A stretch of DNA of 64,000 nt from Leptobrachium leishanense (taxonomy: Eukaryota > Chordata > Amphibia > Anura > Megophryidae). The stretch lies in contig CM019065.1 of assembly GCA_009667805.1 (NCBI GenBank), positions 17,310,952 through 17,374,951 on the forward strand. Direction: 5' to 3'. The notes under the pieces are model-generated. The model was not told the DNA's origin and made no database searches. It saw only the letters and a list, made by a program, of their open reading frames with translations. Below are positions 21,070 to 33,117 of this stretch, piece by piece. Position numbers and translations under genes: made by a program. The stretch's first letter is position 1. The number at the start of each line of letters is the position of its first letter.

Positions 21070-22033
21070 TCATTCATCCGAAAACCAGTGGATACAATTA
21101 CTATTGCAGTGGCTTCTCAGAGGGCTGAGATCGCTGCTTGTTACAGTATCTCTCACTCTCAGCACACTATGGGCCATATTACATAGTTGGTGCTAACTTA
21201 ACCAGAGCTGTTGTAAACTTCCCAGTGCCATTATAGCCTATGGAGGTTTTCAGTTTACATCAGCTCTGGTTAAGTTAGCACCAACAGCCCCGTGTCAGGC
21301 AAAGCTGTTACAGTAACTGACTGCTGCTCACTGCTCATCACAGCGCTCAGAGTTTCAGTAAACTAGTAAATAATATTTTTATATATAAGAGGTTAGAACA
21401 ATATTATTTCCTTGTTTTACTGAAACTCTGAGCGCTGTTACAGTCAGTTACTGTAACAGCTGAGCCTGATACAATGTACTGAGAGATAATGTAACAAGCA
21501 GCCGATCTCAGCGCTCACAGCCACTGGATTTAAAGGGCTGAAAAAAAAGGCTCCTCTCTGTATAATGTTTAGAACATTCTCCTGCATTAATTAATACCCC
21601 TCTCTGTATAATATATAGAACATCCCCCTGATTTAATTAATGTCCCTCTCTGTATAGAACATCCTCCTCAATTTATACCTTTCTCTGTATAATGTATATA
21701 ACATCCTCCTGCATTAATACCCCTCTCTGTATAATGTATAGAACATCCTCCTGCATTAATTAATGTCCCTCTCTGTATAGAACATCCTACTGCATTGGCA
21801 TGTGGAGGGTGCAGAACTTCAGATGTTGCGATGTTGCGCTCCTCATTGCTGGTCTCCTTCACTCATCAATGTAATATCACAAAAAGGACTGAAACTAAAA
21901 TGTAGTGCATTTTATTTTAGTTTCTTTCGTTTTTTGTATTGAGCAGTTTCGTTTCTCTTGAGTCATACGAAAACTAAACTATCCCAAAATTCGGACTAAA
22001 TCGTTTTAGTACTAAAACTAATGCACATGTCTA
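21070..22033. mobile_element. Hairpin-rich hAT MITE (TAGACATGTGCA end), left end missing
   Basis: Inverted relative to the complete copy at 39125-40073. The right end is TGCACATGTCTA (22022-22033). It shares internal palindromes: the pair around 21189-21285 (GGTGCTAACTTAACCAGAGC and its inverse) and the pair around 21343-21440 (CAGAGTTTCAGTAAA and its inverse). The segment 21540-21800 is a run of short repeats (CCCCTCTCTGTATAATGT-type). The left terminus is lost near 21070. Confidence 0.75.
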
Positions 22034-22232
22034 CTGACAACACAAAGAAACTTTCTAGATTCTGCCCGGTTACAGAGTTTTGCATTCTTTCTATTTTTGC
22101 TTGGTAACAAGAACTATACAGGATGTATGCTTTTAATTAACATTCCATTCCTTCAAGAAGCTATGTGGCTATGTGCACATAGTATGAAAACTTAAAAAGG
22201 GCACATTGACTAAAATATGTATTTGAATCACA

Positions 22233-22235
<3 letters not shown>

Positions 22236-22266
<31 letters not shown>

Positions 22267-22475
22267 AAGAAAACGGTGGCGGCACTCCAGGACTTTAAAC
22301 AAACAATGATTTTAATCCATAGAAGTCATAGAAGTTCTATGACTTCTATGGATTAAAATCCTTGTTTGTTTAAAGTCCTGGAGTGCTGCCACCAATTTCT
22401 TCTTTGCATAATATTCAGCTGAACGGCAGGCACCGGGCGCATGTGGATCGTGGAAGTCGGAGTGCTCAGTTTCTG

Positions 22476-22505
<30 letters not shown>
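22236..22505. repeat. Fold-back pair between two (TA)n runs
   Basis: Arms of about 70 bp face each other with almost no spacer: 22266-22331 and 22336-22405 (GGACTTTAAACAAACA... against its inverse; centre near 22333, AGTTCTATGACTTCTATGG). (TA)n runs lie at 22236-22262 and 22483-22505. It may be a fold-back transposon; no TSD was resolved. Confidence 0.75.
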
Positions 22506-22509
<4 letters not shown>

Positions 22510-23792
22510 TACAGGAAATTATAAGAATAATTTTTTTTCACAATCCAAATATAATAAAATGTTTTATTGCAAATAAAATATATCATAAAATGGTAAAAGC
22601 CTGGCGCATTTTGTCTATTGCTAGACTTTTTCAAGGGCATTGGTAATATATAATCAGACAAAAATCATATAACATTACATTTCCCATCATTCTTTAAATA
22701 GTCTTAAACGTTTTTTGATTGGTTCCCATTCTCACTGCCGTGTCTTCTTTGTAAGGCAATTTCCTGCTGTTTTCTCCTTTCCATAATTCCAAGCTCCATG
22801 TCCCAAGGGCTGCTTGCATCCAGTTGTCAGTAGCAACCTTGATTCTGTTTGGTACGCAGCTGTTTCCCTTATGCACCATCCCATTGGTTAAATCCGGTTT
22901 CATTTTCTCCTATTTCCAGGTCCCATTTGTGATGCATCAATGAAATTATGTAGCAGGTTATTTTCACTGGTAAAAGTCAGGACACAGAGCTAAATTTTTA
23001 CCCAACCTGAAAAAAATTGGTGTTTATTAATTCTCTTTATGTACATTGAAACCACCACATAGCCCGGTGCAGACATTGTGTTATGCTGTCACATTCCGAG
23101 CCATTCTGAAACACGCCACCACCACAAGGAGGCCCAAACCTGTGCTGCTCCACCTTGACCCCCATGGCAGCACCTTTCCCGCTATGCCTATGACCTTCTG
23201 GGCTTCTTGCAAGTACCTCAGGTTTTTCATGCTCCAGCTCTCACAGCCCACATGACCAATTAAGCACTAGCTGTCCACAATAAAAGGCTATGCCTCTAAT
23301 CAGCCAGTTCTCCAACATTGTAGCTTTAACCTCATTGAGTTAAGACCTGTGTTTATCTACTCTTGAGATCTGCTATTACCCTGCTTACCTACAAGTTCTC
23401 TCAGCCTGCTCCTCTGCCGCTCCTGGTTCCAAGCTTCCACATTTCGTTGTGCTCTCCAAGCATCCTGGTACCCTTCAAGTCTTCTTGTGCCTTACCAAGA
23501 TCCTCATGCCTTACCAAGTTTCCTCGCGCATCTTCAAGGATTCTCGTGTCTCCTGCATCCCTTGTGGTCAGTTTCCAAAGACTGTTTTCCCATTATCCTC
23601 AGTGCTCCCACCGGTATCCCAGTCAGCCCTCTTTGTATCCTGCCCCTTGTCTTCAGTTTACTTCCTTCAATCCTGCTTCACCCTTCCCCGTGTGCACGCA
23701 ATACTGCATATTGGGCTCACTAATCTGCTTAGCCAGTACCCAAATGTTACATATACTTATACATTGACACATGAAGCCAATAAATCCTACTT
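22506..23792. other. No gene recognised; possible old LTR-like or retroelement sequence
   Basis: Positions 23090-23790 are C/T-rich with a CCAATAAATCC signal just before the L2 insertion (23780), which resembles an LTR R/U5 region, but I find no matching TG...CA ends or TSD. The open frames 23363-23767 and the first third of 23449-24294 lie here and have no domain. Confidence 0.3.
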
Positions 23793-25157
23793 GACCTCTC
23801 AGCTGCTTTTTGACACTGTTGATCACCCCCTTCTTCTACAGATTCTCAACTCTCTCGGTCTCTGTCACACTGCGCTCTCTTGGATTCACTCATATCTGTC
23901 TAACAGGTCTTTCTCTGTATCATTTGCTGTTAACTCCTCCTCTTCAATGCCTTTATCAGTAGGTGTACCTCAAGACTCTGTCCTTTGCCCCCTGCTCTTC
24001 TCTATCTACACCTCCTTCCTGGGCAAAATCAATAACAGCTTTGGCTTTAATTACCACCTTTATGCTGATGATACTCAGATCTACCTCTCCAACCCTGATC
24101 TCTCTCCTCCTGTCCTTTCCAAAGTCAGCGACTGTTTATCTGGCATCTCCTCCTGGATTGCCTCTCACCACCTAAAGATTAACATGTCCAAGACTGAGCT
24201 CCTACTAATTCCTTCCTCTAAAACCTCCCCACCCCCTGTCGTGGTCGAGGGTATCACACTATCTCCCCATCAAGCCAGGTTCGCTGCCTCATAGTTACAC
24301 TTGACCCTGCTCTTTCCTTCACCCCCCACATCCAGTCTCTTTCCTCCTCCTGCCGCTACCAGTTGCGTAATATCTCCAGAAACCGGCCATTTCTTACCAC
24401 TGACACCACGAAGCAACTCATCCACGCTCTTGTAATCTCCCGACTCGACTATTGTAATAATCTTCTAGCTGGCCTCCCTCTCTCCTGGCTCACTTCCCTA
24501 CAATCCATTCTAAACGCCTGTGCCAGGCTCATCCACCTCACCTGCCGCTGTGTCTCTGCCGCTCTGCGAGTCCCTTCACTGGCTCCCCATCCACTGCAAA
24601 ATTAAATTCAAAATCCTTACCCTGACCTACAAAGCTCTCACTAACTCAGCTCCCCACTACCTGTCCTCACTAATCTCCAAATACACACCAGCTCACTCCC
24701 TAAGATCAAACAGCGACCTGCACCTAGCGTCTCCCTGCATCACCTCTTCCCATGATAGACTGCAGGATTTCTCCCACGCAGCCCCCATTCTCTGAAACAC
24801 TCTCCCTCGTACGGTCAGACTTTCCCCTAGTTTCTCTTCCTTCAAACGCTCCCTTAAGACATTCCTATTTAGGGAAGCCTACCACCCGACTCACTAATAC
24901 ACCTCACTGCCCAAACAGTCCATCACTCTCACCTTGCAGTTCATCACTCTCACCTTGTAGTCCTCTCCTCCTGTTTCAACCTCCAACCCTTCTAGGTTGT
25001 AAGTTCCCATGGGAATAGGGCCTTGGTTTCGTCCTGTACTGGTTTATCAAATGTTGTTCAGTCTCAGTGTATTGTAGCCCTGTCTATAATGTGCCCATTG
25101 TTAAGCACTGCGGAATATGCTGGCGCTATATAAATAAAGTATAATAATAATAATAAA
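23793..25157 (+). pseudogene. L2-type LINE with reverse transcriptase fragment
   Basis: It begins inside the reverse transcriptase: [42 protein letters not shown] (motif B, with Gly to Asp), YADDTQIY (catalytic pair at 24061-24072), [14 protein letters not shown]. Two shifted frames follow (24363-24605 with VISRLDYCNNLLAGLP, and 24520-24795 with LHWLPIHCKIKFKILTLTYK) and a last block with SFKRSLKTFLFR. The 3' end is GGCGCTATATAAATAAAGTA followed by an ATA repeat, as in amphibian L2. It is 5' truncated and frameshifted at least twice, so it is not active. Confidence 0.9.
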
Positions 25158-25204
25158 TACCATGCAATAAAATATGTATTTGAAAAGGTAAACATGCACA
25201 TTTC

Positions 25205-25640
25205 CTTTTTTTTTAAATTCTTTATTTTTGAATATAACACAAAGACATAATATCCACATAAGAAGGTAGGAACATCAGCAAAAATCACACCAAGTAATAC
25301 AAGAAAATAAAGACAGCGAATGACGGAAAGCAAAAGAAAAAAGGAGGGGGCATAAACAAACAAACCTAGGACATCAATACAGGGGAGCCGGCTGAGTCTA
25401 CAGACAATCATCAGGTGTGGCATACAGACAGGTGAAAGTAAAGATAAGAAGGGGATGGGGTAGAAAAGGAGAGAGATCATCCCTAATATCCTGGTTCATT
25501 CCAGTGTCTTCGCAGGAAACCAGAGGCCAAGGAAGAGGCCGGGCCAGAGGCCAAACCAGACCAGAGGAAACGAGAGGTCATGGCTGGGTGACCTTGGTTC
25601 AAAATAAGCGGTCAAAGCTATGGTACCCACTCTAGTGGCT
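25205..25640 (-). mobile_element. L1-type LINE 3' end fragment
   Basis: A T-run (25207-25217) followed by AAATTCTTTATTTTTGAATA is the complement of an L1-type A-rich 3' tail, like those at 18000 and 55690. No coding block is recognisable in the 430 bp that follow, and the left limit of the match is uncertain. Confidence 0.5.
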
Positions 25641-26239
25641 CACCCAGAGCAATCAATGGCACGCACCCCAAAAATAAAAAATGAATAAAAACAAATCACT
25701 TTGTTGTGCGGGATGTTTCGTGTCGTTTCCTTCCAGGTTCTGCCAGGGAAAGATGCTGTAAGGATATTTACTGAGATTAACTAATCTGTTATGTTCTGGC
25801 TCAATATAATATTATTTGCTTTGCATCAAACCAGTCGTTCGTTACTGCCATTTTCCACAACATATTTTCTATCCATCAGTGTGAAAAACAGCAAAATAGC
25901 AAACAATAAACACAATTTAGAATGCAGCCTAACCTTTGTCCAATGAACATAAAAACATCTTTGGTCTAACCTCCTTTCTGCTTTATCCAGATACGTTCAC
26001 TTACTGCGCTTTGTCACACATGTATTGACTTTTCATGCTCCAGAGTTCCCGCAGCACTGTTCAGTCTAGGTCGCTTCCACGTAGATGATTGATGAGTGCA
26101 AGACAGAAAAAAAAATTGTTTCCAAAAAATACATCTAAAAATAAATTTGTTCTGTTATCGATTGGTTTGGCTTTATTATTTTGTATCAATTAGATATGTA
26201 TCAATTCGGATGCTGTAAAACAATAAATACTGTTTAATT
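25641..26239. other. No gene recognised
   Basis: AT-rich sequence without shared repeats. Confidence 0.4.
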
Positions 26240-27193
26240 ACTTGTAGATTAGGGTTAAAAGCTAGGGTTACAAATCAGTGTTAGGGTTAGATGATTAGGG
26301 TTAGAAATTAGATATAATAGTAATATATAGTGATAATAGCCTTAGAAATTCAGGCTAGAAGCTATAGGGTTAGATTAGGTTTAGAAGACAAAAATTAGGG
26401 TTAGGAATTGCGGTTAGAATAGCGAGATTAAGGTTAGAAATTAGTGTTAATAGTGATAGACAATGACATTAGCACGAGAATAGAAATTAGGGTTTGAAAT
26501 TAGGGTTAGAGGCTAAGGTTAGAAATTAGGGTTAGAAACTAGGGTTAGAAGCTATGGTTAGAAGCTAGGGATAGATTAAGGTTAGAAATTAGGGTCAGAT
26601 GCTAGGGTTAGATTAAGGTTAGAAATTAGGGCCAGATGCTAGGGTTAGATTAAGGTTAGAAATTAGGGTTAGAAACTAGGGTTAGAAACTATAGGGTTAG
26701 ATTAAGGTTAGAAATTAGGGTTAGAAGCTAGGGTTAGATTAGAGATAGAAATTAGGGTTCGGAGCTACGGTTAGAAATTAGGGTTAGATTAGAATTTGAA
26801 ATTAGTGTTACAAGCTAGGGATAAAATAGAGTTAGAAAGTAGGGTTAGAAATTAGGGATAGAAGCTAGGCTTAGATTACAGATAGAAATTAGGGTTACAG
26901 ATTAGGGTTAGATTAGAGTTAGAAGATAGGGTTAGAAATTAGGGTTAGAAGCTAGGTTTAGATTAAAATTAGAAATTAGGGTTTGAAGTTAAAGGTTTAG
27001 AATAGAGTTAGAAATTAGTGTTAGGTTAGGGTTAGGAATTAGGGTTAGATTAGGATTAGAAATTAGAGTTAGAAGTTATAGAGTTAGAAGTCATAGGGTT
27101 AGAAGCTAGGGTTAGATTAGAGTTAGAAGCTAGGGTTTGAAATTTGAGCTAGATTAGGGTTAGAAATTAGGGTCCGAAGTTATAGGTTTAGAA
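26240..27193 (+). repeat. Degenerate telomere-like minisatellite (TTAGGGTTAGAA type)
   Basis: Short units such as GGGTTAGAAATTA and GGGTTAGAAGCTA (about 12-13 bp) alternate with GGGTTAGATTA. TTAGGG is frequent but rarely in uninterrupted tandem. The array resumes at 33381 after the hAT insertion. It is an interstitial array, not a chromosome end, since ordinary sequence lies on both sides. Confidence 0.9.
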
Positions 27194-27759
27194 TAAAGAT
27201 GAGCCGAACACCCCCGAGTTCGGTTCGCATTCGAACTCAAACTTTTCAAATGTTCGAATTCGAACTCGAACTCAAACTCAATACAAGTCAATGGGAATCC
27301 AAGAGGGCATATATGATAGATATTTGCCATAAAAGGTGTATGGGGGTCCGGGTAGTGCCCTGGGGGACAGGAGACATGGACAAAAAGTTTTAAAAAAACG
27401 TTTTTAAAGGTGCAGTGAGTTTTCCATGAAATAAGGGTTAAAAATAAAAACCAAAAATTCCTTCAGATATCGTGCCTAGGAGGTCCCCATAACCTGCCCG
27501 TGAAGTGGCGGATTTCTAGGATGTATAGAAACATTTAAAAACAAAAAAATGAAGTTTCAAATGACAGTAAATGCTTTTCCTTTAATCTGTTCATAAACTA
27601 CTGCTTGGGGCGGCAGCCTGTATGAAAAGACATTTTAGGACGCGCAGAAAAGGTTTAGTGATTTTTTGGGCTAAATTATGGTGAAATTTATGCAGGCTTT
27701 GGATTAAAGTAACAATAGGTGCTTTAAAATTGGGCCATTAGCGTCGGCAACAGTGCCGT

Positions 27760-28175
27760 CACACAGTAACCCCTCTGAGGATATGAATCTGGTACAGGCG
27801 TCAGTGGCAGTGAACCCAGATATTGTGCTTTTGGTGCCAGGCCAGCAAGTGCATTCATACAGTAACCCCTCTGTGGTTATGTGGAAGAGTGCAGGGGTGG
27901 ACCATGCGGTCCTATATTAAAAAGATATGAATCTGGTAAAGGCGTCAGTGCACCCAGATATTGTGCTTTTGGCGCCAGGCCAGCAAGTGCATTCATACAG
28001 TAACCCCTCTGTGGTATTGTGGAAGAGTGCAGGGTTGGACCCTGCGGTTCAAAAAATTAAAATGATATAAATGTGGCACAGGCGTCAGTGCAGCCAAATA
28101 TTGTGCCTTTCATGGCAGCAAGTGCCTTCACACCGTAACCCTTTTGTGGTATTGTGGAAGAGTTCAGTGCTGGAG
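27760..28175 (-). repeat. 3' region tandem repeat of hAT copy 1, about 3 units of 137 bp
   Basis: Units are marked by TGTGGAAGAGTGCAG at about 27880, 28018 and 28154. They correspond to the array in copy 2 (38190-38890, about 5 units) and to a single unit in the deletion derivative at 26-1231. Confidence 0.85.
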
Positions 28176-28204
28176 GTTTTGTGAATGCAGAAGACATACT
28201 CGAT

Positions 28205-31200
28205 CTATTCCGTTACGTCAGCCTCAGGGGATTGATATCTGCCGATCCAGGACTGATTCATTTTTATAACTGTCAGCCGGTCTACAGAGTCGGTGGACAG
28301 ACGCACTCTTTTGTCTGTGACAAAACCTCCAGCGGCACTGAACGTCCTTTCAGAAAGCACGCTAGATGAAGGGCAACCTAGTAGCTGCATACTGTAGCAT
28401 ATTGGCTAAATTCTGGCCAGTGATCCAATCTCAACACCCAGTAAGCCAGTAGATCATCTGCTGGAAAGGTATCCAGGTCTGCCCTTGCCCCTAGGTAGTC
28501 CTGCACCATATGGTGAAGACGCTGGCAATGGGTGCCTACATTTGACGTCCCTGGGCGTCGTGGACTAAAAATTTTAAAAAGGCATCAGTCAAGCGGCCCC
28601 GGCTTTCACCACTATTCCTCTGATCATCCGCAGCCTCAGAAGCACCTGTGTCATCACTTGGTAACCTACCAGTGCCTGGAAAGGTGTTACACAAGTGTCG
28701 CTTTAGAGAAACATAGAAACATAGAAAAATGTCGGCAGATAAGAACCTTTCGGCCCTTCTAGTCTGCCCAATTACATGGATACTATACCTGAATTTATCT
28801 TTTGTTTAGGATAGCCTTATGCCTATCCCGTGCCTGTTTAAATTCAATCACTGTTTTGGCCTCTACCACTTCAACTGGAAGGCTGTTCCATGTATCCACC
28901 ACCCTCTCAGTAAAATAATGCTTCCTGATGTTACTTTTAAACCTTTGCCCCTCTAATCTAAGACTATGTCCTCTTGTTTTGCTACTTTGTTTCCTTTTAA
29001 ATATACTCCCTTCCTCTACCTTGTGGATTCCCTTTACGTATTTAAATGTTTCTATCGTATCTCCTCTGTCTCGTCTTTTTTCCAAGCTGTACATGTTAAG
29101 ATCATTAACCCTTTCCTGGTCACTTTTCTCCTTCAAGCCGTACACCATTTTAGTAGCCCTTCTCTGAACTCTCTCTAAGATGTCTATATCCTTCTGGAGA
29201 TACGGTCTCCAGTACTGCACACAGTACTCCAAGTGAGGTCTCACCAGTGCTCTGTACAGTGGCATGATCACTTCCCTTTTCCTACTGCTAATACCTCTCC
29301 CTATACAACCAAGCATTCTGCCAGCATTTCCTGCTGCTCTATTACATTGACTACTTACCCTTAGATCCTCTGAAATATTAACCCCTAAATCCCTTTCCTC
29401 AGATGTTGAGGTTAGGACTGTATCAAATATTCTATATTCAGCCCTTGGGTTTTTATGGCCCAGGTGCATTATCTTGCACTTATCCACATTAAAACTCAAT
29501 TGCGTCTTCAAGTAGAGCGTCTTCGAGTTTTTTCATCCTGTGCTCCCTCTGTGCGGGCAGGATGAGCTCTGCAACTTTACCCTTGTATCGTGGATAAAGA
29601 AGGGTTGCCAACCCTCTCCTTGATAGCATGAATCCTGGGGTCCTTTAGCAGGCTTTGCATATTAAGGGAGCCCATGCAGCGTAGGTTGGAGGTGGCATTA
29701 GCTTCCGAGTCTTCAAGCTCAATGAGGAGGATGACCCCATCGTACACTTCCTCCTCCCAGCCACATACTAGTCCTTGTGTTTCTGGGTACACAAAACCCT
29801 CCCTTGAGGAATCCCCACCTTCAATGCCCACACTACTCAAATATTCCTCCTCCTCCTCATTCTCCTCCTGTCTGATCTGAGGAGGACCCGCTGGAATGCT
29901 GCCTGCGTAAAGGCTGGGGCCTTGAGAGCTAGGGAAGGCCTCCTCTTCCTCCCGCTGCTCTGCCTCTAGAGTCACATCTATAATTCCCTGCAGAGTGTGC
30001 TCCAGCAGGAACACTAAAGGAATTGTGTCACTGATGCACGCACTGTCCCTGCTCACCATCCTCGTTGCCTCCTCAAATGGTGACAGTACAGTGCATACAT
30101 CCTTGATCATCAGCCACTGCGGGGGAAAAAAAAAACAAGTTGACCTGAACCTGTCCTTGTGCCATACTCACACAGGTACTCGTTGATGGCCCTCTGCTGC
30201 TTGTGCAGACGCTGCAGCATTGCTAATGTCGAGTTCCACCTGGTGGTCATGTCACAGATCAGACGGTTTGTGGGAAGGTGGAATTCTCTTTGAATTTTTG
30301 CCAGGCGAATGCTTGCTGGGAATGACCATCTGAATTGGCTGCAGACTTTTCTGGCCTGGCTGAGAAGCTCTGCCAGCCCTGTGTACCTGGTTAGGAAATG
30401 CTGTACCACCAGATTTAGGACGTGTGCTAGGCATGGTACATGCGTCAACTTGCCCTGGCGTAGGGCGGAGAGATGGTTGCTGCCATTATCACAGACGACC
30501 ATTCCCAGCTGAAGCTGGTGTGGTGTTAACCATCTCTGCACCTGCCCCTGCAGAGCTGACAGAATTTCTGGCCCGGTGTGGCTCCTGTCCCCTAAACAAA
30601 CCAGCTCAAGCACAGTATGGCATCTTTTTGCTTGAGCCATTGCGTAGCCCCTGTCAGGCGTCAGTTTAACTGCCACTTTGCCAGAGACACAGAAGGAGGA
30701 GGAGGAGGAGGAGGAGGAGGGAGAGGTGGTGGTGGAGCAGACAGACCTCTTACAAGCAGCTTTCTGGAGGCATGGTGGATGAACAAGCTCCAGCACACAG
30801 CCCTGTCTTGGATCTCTCCCAGCTGCAATCAGAGTTACCCAGTGTGCCATGAAGGAAATGTAACGACCCTGTCCATCCTTGCTGGACCATGTGTCTAAAG
30901 TCACATGCACCTTGCTGCTAACTGCCTTTCCCAATGACTGGATAACATTGTCTTCCACGTGCTGGTATAGTGCTGGAATGGCCTTCCGTGAAAAGTAATG
31001 GCGTTTTGGAACCTGCCACTGTGGTACAGCACCTCCAGTAAATTCACGGAAGGGAGCAGAGTCCACCAGCTGGAAAGGCAGCAGCTGCAATGCGAGTAAT
31101 TTTGCTTAGCTGGCATTTAGACGCTGTGCTTGGGGATGGTTGGGACTATATTTTTTCTTACGCTGCAGCAGCTGCGGCAACGTAATCTGACTGCGTAAAT

Positions 31201-32268
31201 CTTCAGCTGATGGGTTGCTGTCACATTGTGAGGAAGGACCTGGTACATCCATTGCTGTTGCATCATCCCTGTCAGTGGAGGTTGTAGCAGGCAATGAAAT
31301 GGCAGGATATGCAGTGGGGATAGAGACAGATGATGAGGAGGAGGACCTACGCAAAGTTTTGTGCCAACGGGATGCATGGCAGGTGGTCATATGTCGCCTC
31401 AAGCACGTGGTACCCAAGCGTCAGGTGTCTTTCCCACGCTTGAGCCTCATCTGACAGATTACAAATAGCAACGGTGGGGTCTGCTGCACATTTCTTAAAG
31501 AACTCCCAGACAGCAGAGTTCCTGGATGTGTGCTTTGAGACACAGCACTCTGCACCTGAGCAGCTCTGACATCTGATGCCTCGGACTGGCTAGTGCTACG
31601 GTTGGTCATAGAAGATGTTGTGCCTCGTGTTTCTTGTGCCTCCTCCTCCTCACTTGACTCCTCTGTTCGATCAGGCACCCAGGTGGAGTCAGTGACCTCA
31701 TCATCATTGTCATCATCACCCCCTATCTCCTTGTCACTGGAGCCAACTTGGCAGTATGCTGCAGCTGCTGGGGCAACATGAGTGCTAGTTATTTGTGTGT
31801 CATCACTGGCACCCCCTTCTCTAGGTTGATTATACTCCCTTCCTCAACCTCAGAGATTGAATCAGAGCACTGTACTTGCTGCGCATGCTCAAGCAGCATG
31901 TCACTGTCATTGTAGTCAAACAATTCAGCTGATTCCTCCGTGTGTGATAGTGAGGCTACGGCAGGAGTAGCTGTGGACATGAAGGCTGAATTAGATGTTT
32001 TGGCAGCTAAGGTGGGCTGTAAAGCACTACAAGCCTGGCTGGCAGAGGACTCGGAGGATGAAGATGGCCTGGTTAGGCAATCCACCAAATCCTCTGTATG
32101 TTGCTGCTGCTTATTACAGCCAGCACCAGTTAGAAAGGACAAGTGTGCCCCTGCAGAGGACGCACCACGTCCACCATGACCAGAGGCAAAGCCTCCCAGC
32201 ACAGAGGCTGCTTGCCCTATTATCTGTGTCTGGGAGCGTCTGCCTGTCCTTTTTGGTCTTTCTGACAT
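28205..32268 (-). pseudogene. hAT-Ac transposase of copy 1, inactivated and split by CR1
   Basis: Start ATG at 32266-32268 (MSERPKRTGRRSQTQI). Order on the minus strand: acidic N-terminal region; BED-type zinc finger (CQMRLKRGK then CLRRHMTTCH) interrupted by TGA at 31421-31423; RNase H-like catalytic region (VTLDTWSSKDGQGRYI, MVVCDNGSNHLSAL, TTRWNSTLAMLQRL); then MIKDVCTVLSPFEEATRM; and the C-terminal dimerisation part (SSVLSERTFS) near 28205-28390, beyond the CR1. Breaks: one base lost near 31821 (frame ends VPVMTHK), the TGA, a stop before AKLLALQLL near 31106, a frame change at a pyrimidine-rich run near 30125, and the CR1 insertion. It cannot make a whole protein. Confidence 0.9.
28707..29503 (-). 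pseudogene. CR1 LINE fragment, copy 2, nested in hAT copy 1
   Basis: The minus frame 28795-29511 carries LSFNVDKCKIMHLGHKN to VVDTWNSLPVEVVEAKTV, nearly the same as 8764-9860 but truncated earlier at its 5' end, so the FADD region is missing. The 3' tail GAAACATAGAAACATAGAAA is at 28707. The flanking hAT sequence (GTCGCTTTAG / AGAGCGTCTTCGAG) is continuous in copy 2 near 37650, which fixes the insertion point. An extra GCGTCTTCAAGT at the right junction looks like part of a target duplication. Confidence 0.93.
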
Positions 32269-32639
32269 GGCGAGTGATATATAGATTAAATATATACAGA
32301 ACTCTGATTCAACTCTGGTATAAAGATTAAAGATTTCCAGAACACTGGTATAACTCAGTGAGACACCCTGATAGCTGGCAGCCAGTGACAAGACACAGAT
32401 TACAATTCCCAGAAACCTCCTATAAATCAGGGAGACCCCCTGATGGGTGGCAGTGACAAGACACAAATTACAATTCGCAGAAATCTGCTACAAATCAGTG
32501 AGACCCCCTGATAGCTGGCAACAGTGACAAGACACAGATTACAATTCGCAGAAATCAGCTAGAAATATGTGGAACCCCCTGATAGCTGACAGTGAGAAAA
32601 CACAGATTACAAGTCTCAGAAACCTCCTATAAATCAGTG

Positions 32640-33010
32640 AGACCCCCTGATGGGTGGCAGTGAGAAGACGCAGATTAGAACAATTCCCAAATATTTTGCA
32701 TCAATTACTGACGCCCAAAATACTGTGTGGCAGTGACAAGACACAGATCACCTGAATTCACAAATATTTTGTAGAAATTACTGACCCCCAAAATACTGCA
32801 TGGCACTGGTAGTGACAAGACACAGATCACCTCAATTCACAAATATTTTGTAGCAATTACTGACCCCCCAAAATACTGCGTGGCACTGGCAGTGACAAGA
32901 CACAGATCACCTCAATTACCAAATATTTTGTAGAAATTACTGACCCCCAAAATACTGGGTGTCAGTGAGAACACACAGATTAGAACAAGTCCCAGATATT
33001 TTGTAGAAAT
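32640..33010 (-). repeat. 5' leader tandem repeat of hAT copy 1, about 78-bp units
   Basis: About four to five units containing ACAAATATTTTGTAGAAATT and CCCCCAAAATACTG, each ending with CAAGACACAGATCACCT. They correspond to the 81-82-bp array at 34213-34770 in copy 2, but with different unit number and sequence. Confidence 0.85.
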
Positions 33011-33106
33011 GAGACCCCCCAGTAGCTGGTGGCAGACTGGCAGTGAGACACACACTAACACAACATCAATCTCCTCTCAAACGCGTGCTGAAGCGCTGTG
33101 TGAAGC

Positions 33107-33117
33107 CTTATATAGTA
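33107..33117 (-). promoter_or_regulatory. TATA box of hAT copy 1
   Basis: ACTATATAAGG on the minus strand, upstream of the leader repeats and about 265 bp from the element's 5' end. It faces away from the box of copy 2 (34056). Confidence 0.5.

Noticed and set aside
23046..23792. Another solo LTR upstream of the L2
   Set aside because: It has a CCAATAAATCC signal and C/T-rich sequence, but I could not find paired TG/CA ends or a target duplication.
26240..27193. Chromosome end or captured telomere
   Set aside because: Flanked on both sides by ordinary interspersed sequence, and units are longer and more varied than TTAGGG.
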